Positions 52,745 through 62,190 are shown, numbered from the stretch's first letter. The stretch: 64,000 bases of DNA from SKVR01 sp046291875 (GCA_046291875.1 JBKBSF010000001.1:344300-408299), one strand, 5' to 3'. The notes: generated by a model not told the origin, from the sequence alone. Numbers and translations are program-made.

Positions 52745-54322
52745 TCAGTCAAACACCCTGCTTTCAATGATGCCATTGATGCGCTGAAGTGCCTGGTCAA
52801 TCTCCCGTTCAGGAGTAATGAAATTGTGTTCGCCCCAGAATTCAGGGTCGTACGAAAAGTCCTGATCGGCAAAGATGGTTTGGGTTCGGAAGGTATCGCG
52901 CCGGCGAAAACGACTGACATTTTCGGTTTGCACCTGTACTACGGCCCTTTCAAAAAATACTTTGTATTCGCTCCACTGCAGTCGGTTGCGACGGCGCGCG
53001 CGCAGTTGTATCTCTCCGCGAACATGGCTTACATGATACCGGTCCTGCCAGGGCTGATACTGCACAAAATAGGATGCACTCAGTATCTGGGTAACGTGGG
53101 TTGGGCTCTGGCGCGGGATAAAACGACTCTGGATACGTCGAATATTGCGACGGTTGATTTCAAACTCTACCTTCAATATGGCCAGAGTGGTTTTATCCAC
53201 AAAAATACTCCCTTTGTGCAAAGGTTCACGAATGTGTTCTTTTTGTTCAAAATCAATCACATAGGCCAGTCCATTATCGGTAATGACCAACCCAGCCGGT
53301 TTGAAATTGTAATCGTTAAGAAATTCCGGATCCATAAAGTCGGGAGCATTGCGGATCAGGTCAAGATCTATGGCACTTTGCAACCCCGCTTTGAGCTTAA
53401 AGATCAGGGTATCCTGGCGGTCTTCGCTGGCAATATTTCGCGATTTGTATAACATGGCCTGGCTGTTCTGGCGGCTGTCCCAGGGGGGAGCGTATTCGCG
53501 GAGTAATGCCTCAGAATAGTTAAGCAATTGGTCTTCCTGTAGAATTCCTTCGCGATAGAAACTCAGGTAGTTGACCGCCAAAACCGGGTAGTTTTGCGAT
53601 CTGGCGGCCAGAGCCCTGAGCAATACCTCCCGGGGGTCGAAATAGGTGATTACGATTTCCTGCAGTGAAATATAGATCATCTCGAGGCCTACATCCGAAA
53701 AACCTTCCTTGAGCAGTTGAACGGGCAGCCAACGTGTAGAGTATCCCAGATGGCTGAATGCCAGAGTGTCGTGGGCATATTCCACAGGGATCCGCATCCG
53801 GAATATACCATCGGCATTGGCAGGTACTCCAATGGGTTTTCCGGCTATGCTGATGGATGACCAGGGAAGGGGAGTGCCGGTTTGCATATCCAGCACACGA
53901 CCCTGTAGAGTAATGAATGGATCTGGCGCCGGCACAGGCAGGCTTTGCAAAGCTTCGGGTATTACCACCTCCGGGGCCCGGTAGATCAGGATATGGCGGT
54001 CGATGATTCTGAAGCCTAACCTGGGGTCGTTGAGCAGTTCTTCCAGGAAACTGCGGAGGTCTTGCCGGGTATTGCCAATACGGATCACCTGATCGCTGTC
54101 TACCAGTTCACTGTCGTAAATGAAGAAGTAGCCGGTCTGGCGGCTTACCTGGTTGAAAATGTTGTACAGGGTGTTGGTTTGCCGCGAAAGCCGGATTTCA
54201 ACCTGCGGGAAATCCTGCGCACGGGTCTGTTGCCATGGGCTTAACAACAACGCACCCGCTGCAAACATTACAATGTATGCAAAGAAGACAAAAGGGGTGG
54301 TATGTCGTGGGCCGGCAATCAA
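52745..54322 (-). CDS. STN and carboxypeptidase-regulatory-like domain protein without receptor barrel
   Basis: This is a 525-residue protein. A signal region is followed by an STN domain at residues about 38-115 (YNIFNQVSRQTGYFFIYDSE, LRSFLEELLNDPRLGFRIID). A CarboxypepD_reg-like domain lies at about 137-220 (LQGRVLDMQTGTPLPWSSIS, then FSHLGYSTRWLPVQLL). The remaining 300 residues have no TonB-receptor barrel and resemble the C-terminal part of the protein at 56223. STN domains usually contact FecR anti-sigma factors, and fecR is directly upstream with a 4-base overlap. It probably acts as the periplasmic signal partner of the cassette. Confidence 0.8.
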   Translation of the reverse strand: MIAGPRHTTPFVFFAYIVMFAAGALLLSPWQQTRAQDFPQVEIRLSRQTNTLYNIFNQVSRQTGYFFIYDSELVDSDQVIRIGNTRQDLRSFLEELLNDPRLGFRIIDRHILIYRAPEVVIPEALQSLPVPAPDPFITLQGRVLDMQTGTPLPWSSISIAGKPIGVPANADGIFRMRIPVEYAHDTLAFSHLGYSTRWLPVQLLKEGFSDVGLEMIYISLQEIVITYFDPREVLLRALAARSQNYPVLAVNYLSFYREGILQEDQLLNYSEALLREYAPPWDSRQNSQAMLYKSRNIASEDRQDTLIFKLKAGLQSAIDLDLIRNAPDFMDPEFLNDYNFKPAGLVITDNGLAYVIDFEQKEHIREPLHKGSIFVDKTTLAILKVEFEINRRNIRRIQSRFIPRQSPTHVTQILSASYFVQYQPWQDRYHVSHVRGEIQLRARRRNRLQWSEYKVFFERAVVQVQTENVSRFRRRDTFRTQTIFADQDFSYDPEFWGEHNFITPEREIDQALQRINGIIESRVFD

Positions 54323-55320
54323 TGCGAACTGAAAATATAGGAAGTGTCAGACAGCTTCTCATACCGGATATCCAGTGAGAGAGCAATAAGTTGTGCCATG
54401 GTATCGGGCGAATGGTTGAAGAAGGTAACAGTAAGTCTGCGTTGCTCAAGATCCGGATTGTCCAGAATAAAGGAAGTGTTATGGTTTAGGTTGAGCACAT
54501 GCAGGATAACTGCAAGCTTTTCATCTTTAAAATGCATGTGATTTCTCCGCCAAGTTGTATTGTATTGCCCCTGGAAGGGGGATTTGGAAAAAGAGTTTTC
54601 ATGCAGAATAAGCAGCTCTCCTGCTTCTGCGATCATGCTTTTACGCATCCCCTCGCGAGCACTTACCTTAACCCTTCCGGTTTCTACAAAAAGTTCAAGG
54701 GCTCCCTGTGCCGTAGTCTTCAGGTTGAAGGATGTTCCCAGTACTTCAATACGTGCCTGCTGTGTCTGGATGACAAAAGGCTGCTGAGGGTTATGAGCCA
54801 CATCAAAGAAAGCTTCGCCCTCCAGGTTTACCTGGCGGGAACCGGGTTCGAATACAGGAGGGTAGGATACCAGGGTGCTGTTGCCCAGGTAGATCACTGT
54901 TCCGTCTTCCAGTGTATGCACAAGGGTTACATTATCGTCGTAAGTTTGAATGCTGTAGAGTTCTCCGTGGGTTTGGCGGTCAAGCCAGTTCATGTAGATC
55001 CAGGTAGCCAGAGCAACTAGTAACAACCATCCGGCAGCCCATTTGAGGTATTGTGGCAGGGTACGGGTTGCGGCATGTTGCGGTTGGGGGGCTGTTTCGA
55101 GCCGTGTGCTGAGTTTTTCCCAGGCATGATCGGTGTCGGGCAGCATCGGGCTTAGCTCAATGGCATGCCAATGTCCGGCAATTTCCTCAAAAGCCTGTTT
55201 CTTGTCCGGGTTGCGTCCCATGAAATCCCGGAAAGAACTCGCTTCGGCGAAATTCATTTCGCCTGCCAGGTAGCGGGCAATGAGCTGGTGATCTTCGGGG
55301 GTTAAAAAGTCTTTTTCCAT
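54319..55320 (-). CDS. FecR family anti-sigma factor
   Basis: This 333-residue protein has an N-terminal cytoplasmic segment (IARYLAGEMNFAEASSFRDF), one transmembrane helix (LKWAAGWLLLVALATWIYM), and a FecR domain (TLEDGTVIYLGNSTLVSYPP, VNLEGEAFFDVAHNPQQPFV, ARIEVLGTSFNLKT). A DUF4974-like C-terminal domain follows (KLAVILHVLNLNHNTSF). FecR proteins hold an ECF sigma factor until a surface signal arrives. The sigma gene is 29 bases upstream and the STN gene overlaps by four bases. Confidence 0.95.
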   Translation of the reverse strand: MEKDFLTPEDHQLIARYLAGEMNFAEASSFRDFMGRNPDKKQAFEEIAGHWHAIELSPMLPDTDHAWEKLSTRLETAPQPQHAATRTLPQYLKWAAGWLLLVALATWIYMNWLDRQTHGELYSIQTYDDNVTLVHTLEDGTVIYLGNSTLVSYPPVFEPGSRQVNLEGEAFFDVAHNPQQPFVIQTQQARIEVLGTSFNLKTTAQGALELFVETGRVKVSAREGMRKSMIAEAGELLILHENSFSKSPFQGQYNTTWRRNHMHFKDEKLAVILHVLNLNHNTSFILDNPDLEQRRLTVTFFNHSPDTMAQLIALSLDIRYEKLSDTSYIFSSH

Positions 55321-55349
55321 GATCAGATGCGGTTATGCAAAAAACAGAA

Positions 55350-55901
55350 TCAATTCTGCAAATGGTGTTTGTGTTGTTTGAATTGGTTGCGAAAAACAGC
55401 TAAAGCTTTTCCCATATTGGCTTCAACGGTTTTTACAGAGATAGAGAGTATGCTGGCAATTTCATGGTACTTCAGTCCTTCAAACCGGCTCATTTTGAAG
55501 ATGGTCCGGGTTCTTTCAGGTAAAGTTTCCAGGATATGCTCCACCACTTCCATGAGCTGCTTCTCCTGCATACGCTCCAGGATCCCCTCAGACGTTGACT
55601 GGGGCTGGACCGGTTGCGAGGCAGCATACTTTTCTCTTACAGCCTGCTGTCGCAAATGCTTCAGACTGTTATTGTAAGCTGCTTTGTAGAGATACGATTT
55701 CAAAGAAGTGCTGATGCGGGTGTTTTGCTGATCTTGCCAGAGGCGAAAAAACAGATCCTGCACAATCTCTTCTGCGGTGTCCATATCTTTTACAATTCCA
55801 AAACAAAACCTACACAAGGGCTGGTAATAAAGCCTGAATATCTCTTCGAAGGCTTTCCTGCTCAGGGGTTTGTTTGATGGATTGATATTGAACAGCTTCA
55901 T
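55350..55901 (-). CDS. ECF RNA polymerase sigma factor
   Basis: This is a 183-residue protein starting at MKLFNINPSNKPLSRKAFEE (ATG at 55907 is equally possible; the frame is open to 56207). Region 2 reads IFRLYYQPLCRFCFGIVKDM with AEEIVQDLFFRLWQD. Region 4 reads LETLPERTRTIFKMSRFEGL with KYHEIASILSISVKTVEANM, a typical Bacteroidota ECF sigma-70 of the FecI-like group. It is cotranscribed with fecR and should direct transcription of nearby surface-protein genes. Its target promoter is not identifiable. Confidence 0.95.
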   Translation of the reverse strand: MKLFNINPSNKPLSRKAFEEIFRLYYQPLCRFCFGIVKDMDTAEEIVQDLFFRLWQDQQNTRISTSLKSYLYKAAYNNSLKHLRQQAVREKYAASQPVQPQSTSEGILERMQEKQLMEVVEHILETLPERTRTIFKMSRFEGLKYHEIASILSISVKTVEANMGKALAVFRNQFKQHKHHLQN

Positions 55902-56222
55902 CAGCATTGTATTTTGTAACTCATTGGCCAAGATGCCTTTACCTCCCATTTGAGATAACCTGCAAGGGTTCTTGCGATTGCATTTGCGGGCTGAAGTACT
56001 CTTGCAGGGTGCATTTTTTTCCCTTGCGGCCAGGCCCCGGCACCATTCAGATGCCGGGGCCTTTGGTAAACATGCCGGGAATGGGTTGCAGGGTGTAAAG
56101 ATAACAGTAATGTTTATTCCCGGCCCACGGCCTGTGTGATAAATGGTTTTGCCCGGTAGTGGGGTTTCCCCCTGCAGCTGCGCAATGTTTTGGCAAACCA
56201 TGCGCACGGGTAAGCTGCTTTT

Positions 56223-57506
56223 TTATTCTTGCTGGTTCATACTCTGCTCTCTTTCAAAAACTCTGTTGAGCTTGCGAATGGCCGACTCGATGGTTTGATC
56301 GGGTTCAATGTAGTTGTAATCGCCCCAGAAATCATCTTCGAAATACACAGGCACCATATCTGCAAATATAGAGCGGGGGTTGAAAGCTTCACGCAGGGGG
56401 AAGGGCTGGATATCGCCGGTCACACGTTCGGTAACGGCCATCTCGAGCATCACCGTATAGCCTGTGCGGAAAAGCCTTCTTCTCCAGTCGGCAAAGAACT
56501 CCAGCTCGCTGCGGATGTAGTTGAGGTGGTATTTACCATCAATTTCCTGGTAGGTTACCAGATAGCGTGTGTTGGTGGGTGTAAAGCGCAGGCGGGCAGG
56601 TTTGCGCAATACAAAGCTTTGGGTGGCCTTGGTGCGATCCGAAAGGTCGAGGCTGAACTCAGCCATGGTAATGGCCAGGTTCTCTGCTTCCAGGTAAAGT
56701 TTGCCTTCAAAGAGGGCAAAGGGGAGAATAAGCCGGGGTTTAAAGCCAATCACGTAGTTGGTTCGGTCTTCAATCATTACGATATCCAGGAACTCATAGT
56801 CATAAAAGTCTATGGTTTGGGGGGAGATCAGCAGATCTGCATTGCGCACTACGTCGAGCATAATTGAGACCTGAGGTCCTCCCTGGAGTTTGAGCAACAG
56901 AGTATCTGCCTTTTTTACATTTGCACTTTTGCGCCCCTGAACGATCTTTACCCGATCCTGGCTAACCATGGCATCTATGGGCGACTGATACATATTGATA
57001 ATGGCCTCAGAGATGGAGATGTAGTCGCGGCGCTGACGGATGGTTTCTCTGTAGAAACCGGTAAGCATGTAGGGGGTGGTAGCATAGTTTTCGGGTCTTT
57101 TTTCCAGGGCCCTGTATATCAGCTCACGTGGGTTTTGCGGGCGAACCAGCACTTCCTGAAGGGTAATGGAATGAGGCTCAATCAGAAATTCGTGCTGGCC
57201 TGAGCTCCTTCCTTCGATGCTGAAAGAGGCTACCCGGTAGCCCAGGTGCGAAATGCCGATAGAGGTTGCATTGAGCGACTTCTGAATCTTGAGGGTGAAA
57301 TCGCCGTCGATGTTGGCTACCGTTCCGATGTGGGTGTTGGGCACATAAACATTGGCAAAAGAAACCGGACGTTTGGTACGGGCATCCTTTACGGTTCCTG
57401 TTATGGTAATAAAGGTGGGATCATCGGTTTGGGCCAGGGTTGCAGGCACAAGTGTGGTGAAAAAAAGTACTGCAACCAGCAGAAAAGGATAAAATCTGGT
57501 TTTCAT
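56223..57506 (-). CDS. Carboxypeptidase-like regulatory domain protein
   Basis: This 427-residue protein has a signal peptide (FYPFLLVAVLFFTTLVPATL). A CarboxypepD_reg-like domain follows (ITGTVKDARTKRPVSFANVY, GDFTLKIQK, SHLGYRVASFSI). A 300-residue region is shared with the C-terminal part of the protein at 52745: ELIYRALEKRPENYATTPYM, LTGFYRETIRQRRDYISISE, FWGDYNYIEPDQTIESAI. It lacks an STN domain and a receptor barrel. The shared region is a Bacteroidota domain of unknown function. It lies upstream of the sigma/fecR genes on the same strand and may be part of the regulon. Confidence 0.82.
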   Translation of the reverse strand: MKTRFYPFLLVAVLFFTTLVPATLAQTDDPTFITITGTVKDARTKRPVSFANVYVPNTHIGTVANIDGDFTLKIQKSLNATSIGISHLGYRVASFSIEGRSSGQHEFLIEPHSITLQEVLVRPQNPRELIYRALEKRPENYATTPYMLTGFYRETIRQRRDYISISEAIINMYQSPIDAMVSQDRVKIVQGRKSANVKKADTLLLKLQGGPQVSIMLDVVRNADLLISPQTIDFYDYEFLDIVMIEDRTNYVIGFKPRLILPFALFEGKLYLEAENLAITMAEFSLDLSDRTKATQSFVLRKPARLRFTPTNTRYLVTYQEIDGKYHLNYIRSELEFFADWRRRLFRTGYTVMLEMAVTERVTGDIQPFPLREAFNPRSIFADMVPVYFEDDFWGDYNYIEPDQTIESAIRKLNRVFEREQSMNQQE

Positions 57507-57640
57507 AGCTGTGTATTTTTTAAGGTTGATGAGTAGGTTTCTTTTTTTATTGATACCGGAACTGAAATCTGCCGGTTTTCTTCTTTACTGCTATGATCCT
57601 TAACCAGGGGTTATACCCTATGTGATGAGATAAAAATTTC

Positions 57641-57691
57641 AAAAAAAAGATTGACTGTAAAAGCCAAAAGCCCTTGCTAAAGGGCTTTTGG
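57641..57691 (-). terminator. Terminator of the NlpE/META gene
   Basis: Arms CCAAAAGCCCTT (57664-57675) and AAGGGCTTTTGG (57680-57691) form a 12-bp stem with loop GCTA. On the reverse strand CTTTTACAG follows, then a run of eight T further on. Confidence 0.75.
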
Positions 57692-57794
57692 GGTCAAAAA
57701 AAAGTTTGAAAATTATCGCCTTCCCTACAATGGTGCAATTGGAGGGGGCCATCTGTGAGTTGCAGGTTCAGGTGGCAGTAAGGTAGGGGAGAGA

Positions 57795-58580
57795 TCAGTT
57801 GCGAACGGCCACAAAACGCGCCAGGGGTGCCATTCGGGCCTTGTTCAGGCTGAGGGTATCGCCACCAATGGTATAATTGTCGGCTTTGTCCAATACTTCA
57901 AACAGCAGTTGTTCTACCTCCATATCCTGGCAGCCCATTTTGGTTGCAAATATTTCTGAGAAGCTGATCCTTCCGGGTGCCTCCATTTGAAAGGTGCCAC
58001 CCATGCGGTTGCAGCCTCCGCTGCCATATACCCTGTTTCCAAGCACCTTAAAAACCAGGTAGGCCTCAGAATTCATTGTGCCGGGGTTTTCAATGCGCCT
58101 GCCGTTAATTTCAAAGAGTTTCCAGTGTTTCTCCATGATCTCGCTGTTTTCCTTTTCAAGAATATAAGCAGCGGCCATCTCACTTTCAATGGAAACGCCC
58201 GACATGTCGCGTTGTATCAACCTGTTCTCTCCAACGGCAAATATCACTGGCATGGACCTGGTATTGGCGGGCTCCAGGGTAATGCTGTTGTTATCGTCGT
58301 TCCAGCGGAAGCGCCCCTCAACTTCAAAAACTTCTGTAGATTTGCCAAGGTAGGTGGTTTCCATTCTGAACGTTTCGTTACCTAAAAGCCGAATCATGGT
58401 GTGAATGCCTTCGCAATCGGCACAAGGTAAAACTCCGGTGTAAACCCCTTGCCAGTCGAGGGAATTCCTGCTGGTGTGATAGTCTGGCGGTATGTTTTGT
58501 GCGGTTTGTGAAGTGTTGCGGCACGAGCTAAACAAAGCGGAAATCAAGAGAATGAAAAGAAATAAACTCCGGGTTTTCAT
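57795..58580 (-). CDS. NlpE N-terminal plus META domain lipoprotein
   Basis: This is a 261-residue protein starting at MKTRSLFLFILLISALFSSC (lipobox cysteine at residue 20; an ATG at 58724 is too early). Residues about 40-135 form an NlpE_N domain with DWQGVYTGVLPCADCEGIHT and the redox or metal CxxC pair CADC. Residues about 150-250 form a META (HslJ-like) domain: WKLFEINGRR, YGSGGCNRMGGTF, KMGCQDMEVEQLLFEVL. In E. coli NlpE is an envelope-stress sensor lipoprotein. This fusion is common in Bacteroidota; the role here is inferred. Confidence 0.9.
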   Translation of the reverse strand: MKTRSLFLFILLISALFSSCRNTSQTAQNIPPDYHTSRNSLDWQGVYTGVLPCADCEGIHTMIRLLGNETFRMETTYLGKSTEVFEVEGRFRWNDDNNSITLEPANTRSMPVIFAVGENRLIQRDMSGVSIESEMAAAYILEKENSEIMEKHWKLFEINGRRIENPGTMNSEAYLVFKVLGNRVYGSGGCNRMGGTFQMEAPGRISFSEIFATKMGCQDMEVEQLLFEVLDKADNYTIGGDTLSLNKARMAPLARFVAVRN

Positions 58581-58618
58581 GAGAAAATAATTTGTTTTAA
58601 ATGGGACACATTGAACTC

Positions 58619-58663
58619 CATGTTTGCTATTTTTAAAAGTTTTTGTGTTAATTCGCAAACATG
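58619..58663. repeat. Inverted repeat upstream of the NlpE/META gene
   Basis: CATGTTTGC (58619-58627) and GCAAACATG (58655-58663), 27 bases apart. The right arm and its flank (GCAAACATGTTCGTT) are identical to sequence at 29388-29402, and the left arm also recurs there. Confidence 0.65.
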
Positions 58664-58757
58664 TTCGTTTCATAAAAGGGATTTTTATAAGATTAATCAG
58701 GCTGTTTTGCAAAGGTAATGCCATGGATACAGAAAAGGAGTATAATGTGCAAAAATA

Positions 58758-59747
58758 TCAATAATTCAATCCGATCTTTTCTCTTACCCCATCCAGTATT
58801 TCCATGATCTGCCTGCTTCGCAGGAAACTCATGACTTCGCTTTGGGTTTTGCCCTCTCTGATGAGATTATTGAAATGGGCTATTTCGTAATTGTAGCCGT
58901 GGGCAGAACCTGCAAATGTGAAATGCTCCACCTCTCCATTGGTGTGGTCGATGGTAAATCCGGAGGGTGCATGAAAAGGGGCGTGGATGATCATCTTGCC
59001 CTTGCTGCCCTGGATGGTGGCTTGTATGGGTATGTTTTCAAGGAAGGTGGAATAGAGCCGGGCCGATACACCATCCGGATACTGCAGGGTCATCTGGCAG
59101 GAAGAGTCTACTCCATTTTCGAAAAAAGTAGCGCTGGACTGGATTTTTTCGGGCATCCCCAGAAAGGCATGTGCTGCAAAAATGGGGTAAATGCCGATAT
59201 CCAGCAAACTGCCCCCTCCCATGTTCCGGGCAAACACCCTGGATTGGGGGTCGAAATCGGGTTGAAACCCAAAGGCGGCTTCCAGGCCCAGAACCTCCCC
59301 GATGGCTCCCTCCCTGATAAGCTTTACTGCCGCCTGGAAGTGGGGCAGGAAGGCGGTCCACAGCGCTTCCATAAGCAAAATTCCTTGCGACTGTGCGGTG
59401 GCAATCATGGAATTGACCTGCCCGGTGTTCATGGCAAAAGGTTTTTCGCACAGTACCGCTTTTCGATGCTCCAGGCACATAAGGGTATGTTCATAGTGCA
59501 GTGCGTGCGGAGTGGCCACATACACGGCGTCAATGTCGGGGTCCTCCAGCATCGACAGGTAGCTGCCAAAGGCTCTGGGCGCATGGTAGGTCGAAGCAAA
59601 CGCCTGGGCTTTGGCCAGATCGCGCGAGGCTACCGCCCAAAGCTCCGATTGGGGCACCTGCAGAAGATCTGAGGCGAATTTGTGGGCAATCCTTCCGGGG
59701 CCCAGGATGGCCCAGCGGATGGTTCTGTTGGTGGTGGGTGTTTCCAT
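58758..59747 (-). CDS. Gfo/Idh/MocA family oxidoreductase
   Basis: This 329-residue protein starts at METPTTNRTIRWAILGPGRI (ATGs at 59825 and 59786 are upstream alternatives). It has a Rossmann NAD(P)-binding domain with ILGPGRIAHKFASDL, IDAVYVATPHALHYEHTLMC and the catalytic Lys in RKAVLCEKPFAMN. A C-terminal GFO_IDH_MocA_C-like domain follows (EAAFGFQPDF, GGGSLLDIGIYP with the conserved Asp). Such enzymes oxidise or reduce sugars, inositols or dihydrodiols; the substrate is unknown. It stands alone between the NlpE-like gene and katG. Confidence 0.92.
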   Translation of the reverse strand: METPTTNRTIRWAILGPGRIAHKFASDLLQVPQSELWAVASRDLAKAQAFASTYHAPRAFGSYLSMLEDPDIDAVYVATPHALHYEHTLMCLEHRKAVLCEKPFAMNTGQVNSMIATAQSQGILLMEALWTAFLPHFQAAVKLIREGAIGEVLGLEAAFGFQPDFDPQSRVFARNMGGGSLLDIGIYPIFAAHAFLGMPEKIQSSATFFENGVDSSCQMTLQYPDGVSARLYSTFLENIPIQATIQGSKGKMIIHAPFHAPSGFTIDHTNGEVEHFTFAGSAHGYNYEIAHFNNLIREGKTQSEVMSFLRSRQIMEILDGVREKIGLNY

Positions 59748-59839
59748 GTAAAAGTTGTTGGCTGCAAAAAGTGTTTGCTGGATCATAACCCAGGCCTGAG
59801 GATTTGTGAAAAAAGACTGCCTCAAGGGTGCACTTGCAG

Positions 59840-59864
59840 GGTCGTTTCGACAAGCTCAACGACC
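59840..59864. repeat. Isolated palindromic repeat between katG and the oxidoreductase
   Basis: Arms GGTCGTT and AACGACC surround loop TCGACAAGCTC. It is the same element as in the his region, with one loop base changed and both arms changed in a matching way (GCT/AGC there, GTT/AAC here). Confidence 0.88.
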
Positions 59865-59929
59865 AGGAAATGCTTCTGAGGCAGCCTTTCAATAAGTATT
59901 ACCGTTCCTTCATCGTTGAAGGGGATTGA

Positions 59930-62122
59930 TTATTGCAGATCGAATCGATCCAGATTCATCACTTTGGTCCAGGCGGCCACAAAATCCTTCACGAATTTTT
60001 CTTTGTTGTCGTCCTGGGCATAAAGCTCTGCATAAGCTCTGAGAACAGAGTTGGAACCAAACACCAGATCTACCCTTGTGGCAGTCCACTTCACCTGGTT
60101 GGTCTTCCTGTCTACCACATGGTACAGGTTTTCCGAAACAGGTTTCCAGTTGTATCGCATATCGGTGAGGTTTACAAAGAAATCGTTGGTCAGAACGCCC
60201 ACTTTGTCGGTAAATACGCCATGATTGGTTCCGGCATGATTGGTTCCCAGCACACGCATACCTCCCACCAGAACGGTCATTTCCGGAGCGGTCAGGCCCA
60301 TGAGCTGTGTTCTATCGAGCAGCATCTCTTCGGGTTTTACCGCATAGTTGTCTTTTATCCAGTTCCTGTATCCATCATGCAAAGGTTCAAGCACGCAGAA
60401 TGATTCGCTGTCGGTCATTTCAGCGGTGGCGTCTCCTCTGCCCGGGCTGAAGGGTACTTTAACATCCACTCCGGCTTGCCTGGCTGCATTTTCCACGGCA
60501 GCGGTGCCTCCCAGCACGATCAGATCGGCAATGGTTACTTTCTTCTGAAGGCCTTTCTGGATTTCTTCCAGTTTTGCCAGTACTTTTTTCAGTCTCTCGG
60601 GCTCGTTGCCAGCCCAGTCTTTCTGGGGGGCAAGACGAATACGGGCACCGTTGGCACCGCCTCTGAAGTCGGAGCCTCTGAAGGTCCGTGCACTGTCCCA
60701 GGCAGTAGTGATCAGTTCGCTGTGCGACAAACCACTGTTCAGTAACTTTGTCTTCAGGTCTTCGATTTCTGCCTCCGACAGGGTGTAGTCGACAGCCGGA
60801 ATAGGATCCTGCCATACGAGGTCTTCCTGGGGAACGTCCGGACCCAGGTACCGACTTTTGGGGCCCAGATCGCGGTGGGTAAGCTTAAACCAGGCACGGG
60901 CAAAAGCATCTTCGAAAGCGGCTGTATCCTTGAAAAAGCGCTCAGATATTTTGCGGTACTCCGGATCCATCTTCAGGGCCATATCGGCATCGGTCATCAT
61001 CGGATTGCGACGTACCCCGGGGATGTGTGCATCAAGGGGTTTGTCTTCCTCTTTGATGGCAACGGGCTCCCACTGCCAGGCTTCGGCAGGACTTTTTACG
61101 GATTTCCATTCGTGATTGAGCAACAAATGGAAGTAAGTATGGTTCCAACGGTCGGGTTTGCTGCTCCATGCACCTTCCAGTCCACTGGTAACTGTATCTT
61201 CCGAATGGCCCTTGCCTTTGGGATTTTTCCAGCCAAAGCCCTGTTCTTCCAGGTCTGCAGCCTCGGGGTTTGGCCCCAGGATGGATGCATCGCCATGTCC
61301 GTGAGCTTTACCTACGGTGTGGCCACCGGCGGTCAAAGCAACGGTTTCTTCATCGTTCATGGCCATCCTTTTGAAGGTAACCCGCATGGCTTGTGCCGTT
61401 TTTAACGGGTCTGGTTTGCCATCAACCCCTTCAGGATTTACATAAATCAATCCCATCTGAACGGCAGCCAATGGATTTTCAAGTGAGTCTTCATCCGATT
61501 TATCGGAGTAGCGGTCTTTGCCCAGCCATTCTTTTTCAGCCCCCCAGTAAATGTCTTTTTCAGGGTGCCAGATATCTTCGCGTCCACCTGCAAAGCCAAA
61601 GGTTTTGAAGCCCATGGATTCATAGGCCATGTTTCCAGCCAGGATGAACAGATCGGCCCAGGAAAGCTTGTTGCCATATTTTTTCTTGATAGGCCACAAC
61701 AGCCTGCGTGCCTTGTCGAGGTTTACATTGTCGGGCCAGCTGTTGAGCGGTGCGAAACGCTGGTTGCCTGTATTGCTGCCTCCTCGGCCATCGGCAACGC
61801 GGTAAGTGCCGGCACTGTGCCAGGCCATGCGGATCATTAAACCGCCATAGTGCCCCCAGTCGGCAGGCCACCAGTCCTGGCTGTCGGTCATCAGTTGTTT
61901 CAGATCGTTTTTCACTGCTTCCAGGTCGAGTTTTTTAAACTCTTCGCGGTAATTGAAACCCAGACCGTAAGGATTGGATTTGGTATCGTGCTGATGCAGG
62001 ATATCCAGATTCAATGCATTGGGCCACCAGTCCTGGTTTCCGGGTCCGCTCATTACGGCAGGGCGCTTCCCTACAGCACCGGTTACCGGGCATTTGCTCA
62101 TTTTGTTAGCGTCGTTTTCCAT
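59930..62122 (-). CDS. katG: Catalase-peroxidase KatG
   Basis: This 730-residue protein is the normal KatG length, with N- and C-terminal peroxidase-like halves. The N-terminal active site is GGLMIRMAWHSAGTYR (Arg98, Trp101, His102 counted from the ATG). The Trp101 that joins the Met-Tyr-Trp crosslink, the tyrosine in LIYVNPEGVDGKP, and the proximal heme-ligand region VALTAGGHTVGKAHG are present. KatG removes hydrogen peroxide and has broad peroxidase activity in the cytoplasm. A Fur/PerR-like regulator gene lies upstream on the same strand, which suggests peroxide or iron control. Confidence 0.97.
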   Translation of the reverse strand: MENDANKMSKCPVTGAVGKRPAVMSGPGNQDWWPNALNLDILHQHDTKSNPYGLGFNYREEFKKLDLEAVKNDLKQLMTDSQDWWPADWGHYGGLMIRMAWHSAGTYRVADGRGGSNTGNQRFAPLNSWPDNVNLDKARRLLWPIKKKYGNKLSWADLFILAGNMAYESMGFKTFGFAGGREDIWHPEKDIYWGAEKEWLGKDRYSDKSDEDSLENPLAAVQMGLIYVNPEGVDGKPDPLKTAQAMRVTFKRMAMNDEETVALTAGGHTVGKAHGHGDASILGPNPEAADLEEQGFGWKNPKGKGHSEDTVTSGLEGAWSSKPDRWNHTYFHLLLNHEWKSVKSPAEAWQWEPVAIKEEDKPLDAHIPGVRRNPMMTDADMALKMDPEYRKISERFFKDTAAFEDAFARAWFKLTHRDLGPKSRYLGPDVPQEDLVWQDPIPAVDYTLSEAEIEDLKTKLLNSGLSHSELITTAWDSARTFRGSDFRGGANGARIRLAPQKDWAGNEPERLKKVLAKLEEIQKGLQKKVTIADLIVLGGTAAVENAARQAGVDVKVPFSPGRGDATAEMTDSESFCVLEPLHDGYRNWIKDNYAVKPEEMLLDRTQLMGLTAPEMTVLVGGMRVLGTNHAGTNHGVFTDKVGVLTNDFFVNLTDMRYNWKPVSENLYHVVDRKTNQVKWTATRVDLVFGSNSVLRAYAELYAQDDNKEKFVKDFVAAWTKVMNLDRFDLQ

Positions 62123-62160
62123 ATTTACTCTCTATTTGAATGTTGATGAAGTATGGGTTT

Positions 62161-62190
62161 GTAATGTAAGAAGGTTCTGTTAAAATCAAA
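62161..62190 (-). promoter_or_regulatory. Candidate katG promoter
   Basis: The reverse strand reads TTTG (62187-62190), 18 bases, then TACATTAC (62161-62168), two bases off TAnnTTTG at its right end. It sits 39 bases before the ATG. No copy of the fur operator palindrome is visible here. Confidence 0.4.
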
